A stretch of DNA of 9,537 nt, taken from an uncultured Bacilli bacterium. Lineage in GTDB: Bacteria > Bacillota_I > Bacilli_A > RF39 > UBA660. How positions within the stretch are numbered: position 1 is the first letter of the stretch; each line of letters starts with the position of its first letter. Under the pieces are notes generated by a model that was not told the origin of the DNA, did no database searches, and saw nothing but the letters and a program-made list of their open reading frames with translations. The stretch lies in assembly GCA_934101495.1 (NCBI GenBank), contig CAKORG010000030.1, positions 1-9,537 of the forward strand, given 5' to 3'. Shown here piece after piece: positions 1 to 6,836 of the stretch. A program made the translations under genes and the position numbers.

Positions 1-488
1 ATTAATCCTGTTTTAGTTGTAATATCAAAACCAGATATTGATGCACCTTTTCCATCCGTTACTGTTTTATATTCAAGACCCGATACGCTTGTTATTTCAT
101 TATTACTTGCATCTTTTATTGTAAGTAATATTTCTGGCTTTGTTTCCCCTTGTGTGTATGTAAATGTATTATCAGAAATATTTAAATACAAATTATAACT
201 ATTCGTGGCACTATTTGTCTTATTATTTGCTGTTAGTTTTGCACTTGCATATGTATCTCTAGTTATGTTTCCTTTTCCACTTGCAAATGATGTTTGATCT
301 AAAGAAAGGTTTATAGCTGAACCAGTTTCAAAAGTGAAGGTATCTATGGTATTTGCATTTATTTTAATATCCGTTTGTGAACCTTCACCAGTTTGTGCTT
401 GAAAGTAAGCATAGGTTGCTGTTATTACTGTGAGTGCAAGTGCAACTAATGCTACGATACTTATTATTTTTGTTTTTTTATTTTCCAT
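1..488 (-). CDS. Secreted SipW/TasA-type surface protein, N-terminal part (cut by left edge)
   Basis: The frame is open from an ATG at 486-488 to the window edge, giving 162 codons; the C terminus lies outside. The N terminus (MENKKTKIISIVALVALALT) has a Lys-rich start, a hydrophobic core and a T-A-T-Y-A-Y-F segment, as in SipW-dependent signal peptides of TasA/camelysin-type proteins. A Ser/Thr/Asn-rich, beta-strand-like region follows. The first ~110 residues are closely similar to the protein at 4842-6707, so the two are paralogues and share a DNA-level direct repeat. GGAGAAGT at 492-499 is a well-placed ribosome binding site. The gene is in the same orientation as pheT but separated from it by a terminator and its own promoter region. 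It is probably exported and surface-attached. Whether it also has the lectin-like C-terminal domain of its paralogue cannot be seen. Being an extracellular protein is fairly sure; the exact role is unknown. Confidence 0.85.
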   Translation of the reverse strand, partial: MENKKTKIISIVALVALALTVITATYAYFQAQTGEGSQTDIKINANTIDTFTFETGSAINLSLDQTSFASGKGNITRDTYASAKLTANNKTNSATNSYNLYLNISDNTFTYTQGETKPEILLTIKDASNNEITSVSGLEYKTVTDGKGASISGFDITTKTGL

Positions 489-642
489 ATTACTTCTCCA
501 TTCTTTCATTATTGTGTTTAATTTACACTGAATTATTATCTACATTAAATATTTTACTACAAATATTTGACTCAGTAAATATCAAAGTAATATCATTATG
601 ATATTATACAATTTAGTATGCTACACTATCACACACTACTTT

Positions 643-696
643 TACTTTACTATATACTTATTCTAAACCAAAAAAAAAAAAAAAAAAGAAAAGCAA
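643..696 (-). promoter_or_regulatory. Candidate promoter with 18-nt poly(T) tract for the left-edge surface gene
   Basis: On the minus strand a -10-like TAGAAT (660-665) is followed 7 nt later by TAGTAAAGTA (643-652). The paralogue promoter at 6773-6818 has the same arrangement (TAAAAT, 7 nt, TAGTAAAGTA). Directly upstream of the -10, after GGTT, is a run of 18 T (670-687 read on the minus strand). No good -35 lies at 17 nt; the nearest TTG-type hexamer, TTGCTT (691-696), is 25 nt from the -10. The shared block supports a real promoter; the -35 assignment is weak. A second candidate -10, TATAAT, lies closer to the gene (near 608) but without a good -35. Confidence 0.45.
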
Positions 697-757
697 CATG
701 TTTACATCTGTTCAAAATTTGACAAAATAACTACGTTGCAAAAATAAATTAAAACAT

Positions 758-807
758 TAATTAGAAAAACATAAAGATGTGAAAAAACAATTTAGTTTTT
801 TCACATC
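758..807 (-). terminator. Rho-independent terminator of pheST
   Basis: A perfect 13-bp inverted repeat (795-807 and 776-788) with a 6-nt loop lies 6 nt past the pheT stop codon. On the minus strand it is followed by a T-rich stretch (TTTATGTTTTTC). This ends the pheST transcript and insulates the downstream surface gene. Confidence 0.88.
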
Positions 808-813
808 CTATAT

Positions 814-3237
814 TTATTCTTCTCTTAGTTTAGCACCGCATCTTTTTTCAAGTGATTTTAAGATACTTGCCATTTTTTCATTTATTTCTTCCATTGTCAT
901 GGTACTTTCTTCACTCATCATTCTGACTTTAAAAGTAACTGATTTTTTACCTTCAGGAATTTGATTACCACGATATACATCAACAAATTCTACTTCTTTT
1001 ACTTTATTTTTTATAGTTTGATGTATAATACCCCAACTTACATCTTCATCTACAATAATAGATAAATCTTTTTCTACCAAAGGTAGTTCAGGCAATTTTT
1101 CATACTTATTAGTACGTGATGCAAATGGCACTAGGCTATCTAGATTAAGTTCAAAGATAGCTACATTTGTTCTTTTAATTTTACATTCATTCATAGTTTT
1201 AACATTTAAAAGTCCAAAATAACCAATTACTTCATCATTTAACTTTACACTTAAATAAGCATTAATATCTGCCCAGCTTGGTTTTTCATCCTTTTCAAGT
1301 GTTATAGCTTCCATATGAGTGTATCTTGCCATATTTTCTAAAACACCCTTTAATTCATAGAATATTTCCTTAGCATCTTTACCTACGATAGCCCCAGTTA
1401 AAGATTTATGTTGAATTGGAAGTATTTCATCATCACTTGATGGTCTATAATCACCCTTTTTATAAACTTCAGATACTTCAAATATTTTAAATTCATCATA
1501 ATATCTTAAGTTTTTAGATATAGCTTCTAAAGCACCTGGAATTAGTGACTTACGTAGTATTGCTAGTTCTGGTGCTGGTGGAGTTGCAAGTCTTACAGCA
1601 TCAGAAGTATCTATTCCTGCAGCTTTTATATATTTTTCATCAATCCATGGATATGTAAATATTTCATAGAAGCCACATCTATATGATAAATATTCCATAA
1701 TTCTTTTTTCAAGTAAAACTTTTATTTGATTAATAGAATGTTCTAATGTTATTGTTATAGGTTTAGCTTCAAATGAGTCAAATGAAAGTACTCGAGCAAT
1801 ATCCCCCATAACATCATCTTTAATTGTAACATCACCAGTTGATCTGTATGTTGGAACAATGCATCTGTAAACATCATTATCTAAAGTAACTTCATAACCT
1901 AAAGATGTAAGTATTTGTCTAATTACATCATCACTTATCACTTTGCCCAATCTTTCATTTAAAAATTTTCTACTTACTTCGATAACATTTTTCTTTGTTT
2001 CATTGGCACATACATCGTTATATTTAATAATTTTGCTTTCAGGAAATATTTCTTTAATTAAAGTAAGAGCCAAACTTAAACCCTCATCCACTCTTTGTGT
2101 ATCAATTCCTTTTTCAAAGCGCATTGAAGCATCTGTTTTTTCTGCAAATCTTTTGCCAGTTTTTCTAATGGCTGTTGCACTAAATGATGCTACTTCAAGA
2201 AGTACACCTTTTGTATCAGGTAAAATTGAGTCTTTTTTACCACCACGAATACCAGCTAGTGCTAAAGGTTCATCTTTATCACAAATAACTAAGTCATCTT
2301 CAGTTAAGCTTATAGAGTTATTATCAAGTAGTAATAATTCTTCACCTTTCTTAGCATTTCTAACAACTATTTTTTCTCCATCAACATGAGTTTTATCAAA
2401 GGCATGAAGTGGTTGTCCAGTTGCTATCATAACATAATTTGTTATGTCAACAATGGCATTTATTGGTCTAAGTCCACATTTAACTAAAGCTGCTTGCATC
2501 CATATTGGTGATTTTCTTTCATCAATTTCATCTATTTCTACCGCAACATATCTACTGCATTTGCTTGTGTCTTCAATTTCAACATCATATTTTGGTAAAT
2601 TTTCATCTACAGTATAACTTTCTATTTTTTTAAGTGGCACATTATAAATAGTACTTAGTTCTCTAGCTATTCCGTAATGTCCCCATAAATCTGGTCTATT
2701 TGACAAAGATTTATTATCTATTTCTAAAACAGTATCATTTAAGTCAAGAACATCAGCTATATTATCACCAGGTGCACAATCTATGCCTTTTAAATCAATA
2801 ATTTCAGCTTCATCCATTTGAGGAAAGAAATCACTTAAGAAAACTTCTTCAGCAGCACAAATCATACCAAATGATTCTTCACCACGCATTTTAGTTTTTT
2901 CAATTTTTACAGGTTCTCCTTGTCCATGCCAAACTACTACAGCACCAGGCTTACAAACCACTACATATTCACCAGCATATAGGTTAGAGCCACCACAAAC
3001 TATTTGAACTGGTGTATCTTCCCCAATATCAACAATACAAACACGTAATTTATCAGCATTTGGGTGAGGCTTTACTTCTAAAATTTTACCAACGATAATA
3101 TCATGAAATTTTTCGCCAATATTTTCAATACCTTCAACTTCAACAGTTCTAAGGGTCATGTCATAAGCAATTTTATCATTAGTTATTTCTTTTGGTAAAT
3201 CAACATATTTTTTTATTAAATTTAAACTAACTCTCAT
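814..3237 (-). CDS. pheT: Phenylalanine--tRNA ligase beta subunit
   Basis: PheT is the beta subunit of the cytoplasmic alpha2-beta2 enzyme that charges tRNA-Phe; it handles tRNA binding and editing of mischarged Tyr-tRNA-Phe. The 807 aa match the usual bacterial length of about 800. Visible parts in order: an EMAP/OB-type tRNA-binding domain with VKPHPNADKLRVCIVDIG near residues 56-73; the SNRPDLWGHYGIAREL segment near 180; the B3/B4 editing region with ITNYVM and GQPLHAFD near 265-285; a B5 region after MRFEKGID near 370; and a C-terminal ferredoxin-like anticodon-binding domain (about 710-805, starting KLPELPLVEKDLSIIVDED). The ATG is preceded by AAGGAGGA at 3243-3250. This site overlaps the pheS stop codon, and the gap between the genes is 11 nt, so translation is probably coupled. 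The gene is controlled by the T-box leader upstream of pheS and ended by the hairpin at 776-807. It looks intact. Confidence 0.97.
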   Translation of the reverse strand: MRVSLNLIKKYVDLPKEITNDKIAYDMTLRTVEVEGIENIGEKFHDIIVGKILEVKPHPNADKLRVCIVDIGEDTPVQIVCGGSNLYAGEYVVVCKPGAVVVWHGQGEPVKIEKTKMRGEESFGMICAAEEVFLSDFFPQMDEAEIIDLKGIDCAPGDNIADVLDLNDTVLEIDNKSLSNRPDLWGHYGIARELSTIYNVPLKKIESYTVDENLPKYDVEIEDTSKCSRYVAVEIDEIDERKSPIWMQAALVKCGLRPINAIVDITNYVMIATGQPLHAFDKTHVDGEKIVVRNAKKGEELLLLDNNSISLTEDDLVICDKDEPLALAGIRGGKKDSILPDTKGVLLEVASFSATAIRKTGKRFAEKTDASMRFEKGIDTQRVDEGLSLALTLIKEIFPESKIIKYNDVCANETKKNVIEVSRKFLNERLGKVISDDVIRQILTSLGYEVTLDNDVYRCIVPTYRSTGDVTIKDDVMGDIARVLSFDSFEAKPITITLEHSINQIKVLLEKRIMEYLSYRCGFYEIFTYPWIDEKYIKAAGIDTSDAVRLATPPAPELAILRKSLIPGALEAISKNLRYYDEFKIFEVSEVYKKGDYRPSSDDEILPIQHKSLTGAIVGKDAKEIFYELKGVLENMARYTHMEAITLEKDEKPSWADINAYLSVKLNDEVIGYFGLLNVKTMNECKIKRTNVAIFELNLDSLVPFASRTNKYEKLPELPLVEKDLSIIVDEDVSWGIIHQTIKNKVKEVEFVDVYRGNQIPEGKKSVTFKVRMMSEESTMTMEEINEKMASILKSLEKRCGAKLREE

Positions 3238-3248
3238 TTTTATCCTCC

Positions 3249-4286
3249 TTACTTAAATTCTTTTAAAAATCTTAAATCACTACTATGGAAAAGTCTTACA
3301 TCATCTACACCATAACGCATCATTACAAGTCTATCTAGACCGATATTGATATAAAAACCAGTCCATTCATCGGGATTTAATCCAGCAGATTTTAAGACAT
3401 TCGGATGAATTACACCACCAGGCATAACTTCAATCCAGCCATTATGATTACATACTTTACAACCTACTCCACCACATACTAAACATTCCATATCAATTTC
3501 ATAACCAGGTTCAGTAAATGGGAAAAAACCTTCTCTCATTCTGGTATTTATTTTTTTACCAAATACTTTTCCAAGTATAGTCTCAATCATAACCATACCT
3601 GATGAAAATGAAATATTTTTATCTACAATTAAAGCTTCATATTGATAAAATGCTCTTTCATGTCTAGCATCAGTTGTTTCATTTCTAAACACTTTACCAG
3701 GATAAACAAATCTAGCTGGTGCACCATGTTTTAGTAAGTATCTAACTGAGCCACCTGTCAAATGAGGTTTTAAACATAACCTTTTTGCTCCTTCTTTATC
3801 ATCTGTTCCTTCAATCCAATATGTATCCATTGATTGACGAGCTGGATGATCTTTAGCAAAGTTTAAATTATCAAAAGCATATTTTTCACTACTTATATCA
3901 TCCTCAGTATATACTTCAAAACCAAGGGAAGCAAAAGCTTCGTTTAAATCATTACGCATTTGTGTAATTGGATGAAGAGCACCACTACTAACTGATGAGC
4001 CAGGAATAGTAATATCGATTGGTCTATCCAAAACACTCATACTAGAAATAATTTCTTCTTCCTTAGATGATAATTTTTCTGCAAATACATTTTTAATTTC
4101 AGTAGTAAGCATACCAACAGACTTTTTTTCATCTGCACTTAAACTACCCATGTTTTTAAATACTTCTGCTAGTTCACTTTTCTTACCAGTTAAATCTTTT
4201 TTAACTTCTTCAAGTTCTACCAAAGTTTTAGCATTTTCTATTTTTTCTAAACCTTTAGTTTTAATTTCTTCTAATCTTTCTTTCAT
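3249..4286 (-). CDS. pheS: Phenylalanine--tRNA ligase alpha subunit, with Cys4 motif
   Basis: PheS is the catalytic class II subunit that activates Phe and transfers it to tRNA-Phe. From the ATG at 4284-4286 it is 345 aa, the normal length. A helical N-terminal arm (about 1-90, Lys/Glu-rich coiled coil) is followed by the class II core: motif 2 with VFRNETTDARHERAFYQYE, then FFPFTEPGYEIDM, GWIEVMPGGVIHPNVL, and motif 3 with GLDRLVMMRYGVDDVRLF. Between the FTEP segment and GWIEV lies C-x2-C-x4-C-x2-C (Cys 268, 271, 276, 279), a likely metal-binding knuckle that many bacterial PheS proteins lack. The segment KPHLTGGSVRYLL stands where most PheS have RTHTSPVQ-like residues. The start is supported by AAAGGA about 5 nt upstream. 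The frame stays open to an earlier ATG at 4361, but that extension runs through the T-box terminator and is not coding. Confidence 0.96.
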   Translation of the reverse strand: MKERLEEIKTKGLEKIENAKTLVELEEVKKDLTGKKSELAEVFKNMGSLSADEKKSVGMLTTEIKNVFAEKLSSKEEEIISSMSVLDRPIDITIPGSSVSSGALHPITQMRNDLNEAFASLGFEVYTEDDISSEKYAFDNLNFAKDHPARQSMDTYWIEGTDDKEGAKRLCLKPHLTGGSVRYLLKHGAPARFVYPGKVFRNETTDARHERAFYQYEALIVDKNISFSSGMVMIETILGKVFGKKINTRMREGFFPFTEPGYEIDMECLVCGGVGCKVCNHNGWIEVMPGGVIHPNVLKSAGLNPDEWTGFYINIGLDRLVMMRYGVDDVRLFHSSDLRFLKEFK

Positions 4287-4305
4287 AATAATCCTTTCTT
4301 TGATA

Positions 4306-4354
4306 CAAAATAAAAACACGAACAAGCTCCTTAAAAGGACGAAGCTTATTCGTG
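4306..4354 (-). terminator. T-box attenuator terminator
   Basis: CACGAATAAGCT (4343-4354) pairs with AGCTTGTTCGTG (4317-4328) over 12 bp with one G-U pair. An inner CCTT/AAGG extends the stem, and TTTTTATTTT follows. The left arm overlaps the end of the T-box core (4351-4354), so this hairpin and the antiterminator exclude each other, as expected for tRNA-dependent antitermination. Confidence 0.93.
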
Positions 4355-4529
4355 GTACCACCTTTTTTCATAGTATTTCTACTATCTCATTAGATTAACG
4401 CTCTTTCACGATTTGACTCCATTATTGAAATTCATTAATTTACCTTTTTCTTGTAGCTCTCAGTTTATAACTACAATTTCCTGTAGAAAGTATTAAATTA
4501 ACTACTTAGATAATTTCTTCATCAATTAC
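4306..4529 (-). promoter_or_regulatory. tRNA-Phe T-box leader of pheST
   Basis: This leader senses uncharged tRNA-Phe and lets transcription continue into pheST. On the minus strand, Stem I can be drawn: a lower helix ATTAT/ATAAT (4510-4514 with 4421-4425), a specifier loop with strands 4502-4509 and 4426-4434, an upper helix TTAATTTA/TAAATTAA (4494-4501 with 4435-4442), and an apical helix TTGTAG/CTACAA (4471-4476 with 4451-4456). The specifier is UUC (Phe) at 4427-4429, followed by A. The T-box core GGTGGTACCACG lies at 4351-4362; its UGGU would pair with the ACCA end of tRNA-Phe. The helix boundaries come from hand pairing. Confidence 0.95.
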
Positions 4530-4535
4530 TTCTTG

Positions 4536-4564
4536 ATTATATTACTTTTTTTCATGTTTGTCAA
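4536..4564 (-). promoter_or_regulatory. Consensus sigma-A promoter of pheST
   Basis: TTGACA at 4559-4564 and TATAAT at 4536-4541 on the minus strand are both perfect hexamers, separated by exactly 17 nt. Transcription would start near 4529, immediately before T-box Stem I, which fits the leader extent. Confidence 0.93.
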
Positions 4565-4604
4565 ATATATTTTTAGCCACAGTGACACATAATTATTCCT
4601 TGTA

Positions 4605-4631
4605 TATAGAAAAAACAGCCTAAGCTGTTTT
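4605..4631 (-). terminator. Rho-independent terminator after the surface-protein gene
   Basis: On the minus strand AAAACAGC (4624-4631) pairs with GCTGTTTT (4612-4619) around a TTAG loop, and the T run continues to 4610. It lies about 210 nt past the stop codon of the gene at 4842-6707 and just upstream of the pheST promoter, so the transcript of that gene probably ends here. Confidence 0.75.
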
Positions 4632-4841
4632 CTAGGAAGCAAGTAACCCACTAACTTACATCTCACATAAAATGCATGACCGGGCTGATTTTCACCTTTC
4701 CTATAGCCACATGTAACACATATTTTGTCCTCTATAAAGTCTACTTTACTATGAGATAATGCAAGTGTAACAAAATGTAGCATAACTTAGCATCGGCGAC
4801 GCGGGGCGGATACTCCCGCCATCCGCGCTAACACAAGGTTA
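4632..4841 (-). other. Long 3' untranslated or non-coding tract with GC-rich hairpin
   Basis: About 210 nt lie between the surface-protein stop codon and its apparent terminator. The first part holds the GC-rich inverted repeat listed separately. The rest holds a 13-nt copy (4739-4751) of the promoter-proximal motif found upstream of the surface gene (6770-6782). One frame is open from an ATG at 4783, but it has no ribosome binding site, runs through the terminator and ends in the T-box, so I do not call it a gene. It could be a long 3' UTR, a small RNA, or residue of an inserted element. I do not recognise it as 6S, RNase P, SRP or tmRNA. Confidence 0.4.
4787..4831 (-). repeat. GC-rich inverted repeat just after the surface-protein stop
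   Basis: On the minus strand GCGG-AT-GGCGG (4816-4826) can pair with CCGCC-CCGC (4801-4809) around a GAGTAT loop: 9 bp with an AT bulge, nearly all G-C. TTAGC/GCTAA (4827-4831 with 4787-4791) may close it, leaving a 9-nt bulge. An alternative 6-bp pairing, GCGGAT with ATCCGC, is also possible. No T-tract follows, so it is not a normal terminator. The base composition is foreign to the surrounding AT-rich DNA. A cruciform of this kind is a known accessory of DGR target sites; that link here is inference. Confidence 0.6.
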
Positions 4842-6707
4842 TCATACTACCAAAGTTATTGGTGAGTCTTTAGTTCCAGATCCTCCAGCATAGGGAACAG
4901 AAGCTTTTAGATACAAGACTGGACGGACGCCATTCCCATTGCTCGCGGGGCCGTGGCTCAGGTCGCCGAAGCTGTTCAGAAGGAACACACTGCTGCTGTT
5001 CGAAGAATAAGGCGTCATTGTCCATTCATGTAGTCCCATATACATCCAATTGGCTGAACCACTAGAACCTGAGTTTGTCCATGCACTTGGCGATGCTGCA
5101 AACCCATAATCACTCGCGTACATTAATCCTATTTTTGATGTTCCGTTACTTGGTCCATAAGTTTTTGTGGCATTTGTTATTTCTGCCGTATACATTGCAC
5201 TCGGTGTCACACTTTCTGTTGTATGTCCACTTACTTTCCATGTTGTATTCTCAATCATATTTGACCATGTTGTACCTATATTATTTAAATAATTTGTATT
5301 TAAATTTATTTTATTAAATAGACTTGTACTCCATTCATTTGAACCATTTCCATTATTTATACTAGTATTATTTTTATAATTCCAGGAATATCTATTTATT
5401 GTTGTTAATTCTCCTTTATATTTTGAATTCTCACTTTTTGAAAATGTATTTGTACTATAATCTCCATCTGTTCCTAATAAATTACTATTTGCATAATCAT
5501 ACTTAATTAGTTTTACTTGGTCTCCGAATACTCCGATTATTCTATATAAGTTATCTGTTGGGCAAGTACTAGCACTTGACCCAAAGCACACATAATTATC
5601 TAAGTTTTCAAATGTGCCTGTGCCAACATGACTTATATTTAGATTAGCAATTCTTGTTCCATCCATTTCATAAGAATTTTTTTGACATAATTCTTCTATT
5701 GCTTCTACAACACTCCCCTCATTATTAGCTGCCAATGTAACCACTTCTCCATCTGCTGTTTTGCAAGCACCATCGGTCCATGTCACTATCTTTTCTGATG
5801 TTAAGAGTTCCGATGCAGAAGAGTCCAAATAAATGCTTTCATTACCAATTGAAAAAGAATAAACACTTTTGCAAGAATTAACATTAGGTGAAGCATCACT
5901 ATTAGCCGATAAAACTATTTCTCCATTGTAGTAACAATCATTATCTCCACCAGCATATCTATATGACTTATCTCCAGCTCCATTTGCTAACGAACTATCA
6001 TGAAAATATATTCCATTATCTCCTTGATTTCCTGTGTATAATGATTTTACATAATCAGCTAATAAAGGGATTTTTCCTTTTTGTATCACTACTTTTGCAC
6101 TCATGCTTTTACCAGCATTAGCATTTTGACTGGCATCATAATTTACAAATGTTACTTTAATATTCCATTTTTCTTCTTTACTTGATGTTGTTGTTATTTC
6201 TCTATTATTAAATAGTGTTATAAGTCCAATTTTATTAGTTATATCATACCCTGATACTTGAGCACCATTTGCCCCAGTTACTATAACATGATTAAGTGTA
6301 CTTATATTAGTTACTTCATTACCACTACTATCAGTTACTGTCATTATTATTTCTGGTGTACTTTCATTTATTGAATATGTAAATGTATTATCAGAAATAT
6401 TCAAATACAAATAATAATGTTCTGTCGCGGTATTTGTCTTATTATTTGCAGTTAGAAGTGCACTTGCAAAAGTTGAACCTGTTACATTACCTTTTCCACT
6501 TGCAAAACTTTCTTGGTCTAAATTAAGTGTTATTTGGTTTCCTGTTGCAAATGTAAATGTATCAACTGTATTTGCATTAATCTTAATATCTGTTTGTGAT
6601 CCTTCCCCAGTTTGTGCTTGAAAATATGCATATGTTGCAGTTACTACTGTGAGTGCTAATGCCACTATTGCTACTATACTTATTATTTTTGTTTTCTTAT
6701 TTTCCAT
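4842..6707 (-). CDS. Secreted SipW/TasA-type protein with C-terminal lectin/FGE-like domain; candidate DGR target
   Basis: 621 aa. Residues 1-28 form a signal peptide with a Lys-rich start, a hydrophobic core and T-A-T-Y-A-Y-F, typical of SipW-dependent export. Residues ~30-215 are a Thr/Asn-rich, beta-rich region paralogous to the protein at 1-488. After a linker, residues ~365-621 resemble the C-terminal domains of gut Bacillota surface proteins: YRIIGVFGDQVKLIKYDY, IGLMYASDYGFA, NWMYMG (W554), HEWTMTPYSS (W562), then GVRPVLYLK. The G-V-R-P ending recalls the GFR motif that closes C-type-lectin/FGE folds in DGR variable proteins. Residues 569-597 come from a GC-rich, NNC-codon block unlike the rest of the gene (see the variable-repeat entry). 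AAAAGGAG at 6718-6725 supports the ATG. The gene is monocistronic and divergent from an XRE regulator. Likely role is ligand binding or adhesion outside the cell; the ligand is unknown. Being secreted is fairly sure; the lectin assignment is moderate. Confidence 0.88.
   Translation of the reverse strand: MENKKTKIISIVAIVALALTVVTATYAYFQAQTGEGSQTDIKINANTVDTFTFATGNQITLNLDQESFASGKGNVTGSTFASALLTANNKTNTATEHYYLYLNISDNTFTYSINESTPEIIMTVTDSSGNEVTNISTLNHVIVTGANGAQVSGYDITNKIGLITLFNNREITTTSSKEEKWNIKVTFVNYDASQNANAGKSMSAKVVIQKGKIPLLADYVKSLYTGNQGDNGIYFHDSSLANGAGDKSYRYAGGDNDCYYNGEIVLSANSDASPNVNSCKSVYSFSIGNESIYLDSSASELLTSEKIVTWTDGACKTADGEVVTLAANNEGSVVEAIEELCQKNSYEMDGTRIANLNISHVGTGTFENLDNYVCFGSSASTCPTDNLYRIIGVFGDQVKLIKYDYANSNLLGTDGDYSTNTFSKSENSKYKGELTTINRYSWNYKNNTSINNGNGSNEWSTSLFNKINLNTNYLNNIGTTWSNMIENTTWKVSGHTTESVTPSAMYTAEITNATKTYGPSNGTSKIGLMYASDYGFAASPSAWTNSGSSGSANWMYMGLHEWTMTPYSSNSSSVFLLNSFGDLSHGPASNGNGVRPVLYLKASVPYAGGSGTKDSPITLVV
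4917..5003 (-). repeat. Candidate DGR variable repeat within the surface-protein gene
   Basis: These 29 codons (residues 569-597) are about 62% GC by hand count, and 23 of 29 end in G or C, in a gene that otherwise favours A/T-ending codons. Seventeen end in C; from 4976 to 4947 they include AAC, AGC, TTC, GGC, GAC, AGC, CAC, GGC and CCC. That is the spectrum expected if AAC codons in a template had both adenines replaced. The block sits on the lectin-like domain face just before GVRPV, the place where DGR variable repeats end. No template copy is in the window, so the boundaries are approximate and the call is inference. Confidence 0.55.
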
Positions 6708-6772
6708 AAACTTACTACTCCTTTTAACACACTATAAATAGTATTTAAAAAATCAATATATTTATTCATGTC

Positions 6773-6818
6773 TACTTTACTACAATATCATTTTAACACT
6801 AAAAAAAACTATTGTCTA
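6773..6818 (-). promoter_or_regulatory. Promoter of the secreted lectin-like protein gene
   Basis: TAGACA (6813-6818) and TAAAAT (6790-6795) on the minus strand are 17 nt apart, one mismatch each from consensus. The spacer holds eight T (6801-6808). TAGTAAAGTA starts 7 nt after the -10 box (6773-6782), exactly as upstream of the paralogue at 1-488. The predicted start near 6783 gives a 5' leader of about 75 nt. Confidence 0.75.
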
Positions 6819-6826
6819 CTATAATT

Positions 6827-6836
6827 AGATATATCT
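6827..6836. promoter_or_regulatory. Palindrome AGATATATCT, possible operator
   Basis: A perfect 10-bp palindrome lies in the divergent intergenic region, 9 nt upstream of the -35 box of the surface-protein promoter and 60 nt before the regulator start. Cro/C1-type regulators bind palindromes, so it could be the site of the neighbouring XRE protein. The region is so AT-rich that such a palindrome can occur by chance. Confidence 0.25.

Larger units (their letters stand above)
489..813. other. Intergenic region between pheT and the left-edge surface gene
   Basis: These 325 bp hold the pheT terminator (776-807), the poly(T)/-10 promoter block (643-696) and a long AT-rich leader of about 160 nt before the surface-gene start. 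I see no RNA gene, CRISPR or further coding frame. Confidence 0.7.

Noticed and set aside
1943..2389. 148-codon open frame on the plus strand inside pheT
   Set aside because: It is antisense to a conserved domain of pheT, has no ribosome binding site, and its sequence is what a shadow frame of AT-rich DNA gives.
4287..4361. 25-residue N-terminal extension of PheS from an upstream ATG
   Set aside because: It reads through the T-box core and terminator hairpin; the ATG at 4284-4286 has a good ribosome binding site and gives the normal PheS start and length.
4526..4783. Open frame on the minus strand with a CVTC motif, 85 codons
   Set aside because: It has no ribosome binding site, runs through a terminator and the pheST promoter, and ends in the T-box leader; the composition is not protein-like. 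An unrecognised short peptide in its first half cannot be fully excluded.
4842..6707. Sulfatase-maturing FGE enzyme activity for the lectin-like protein
   Set aside because: The C-terminal domain only recalls the fold; I see no catalytic Cys pair or copper-site pattern, and the protein is exported like a surface structural protein.
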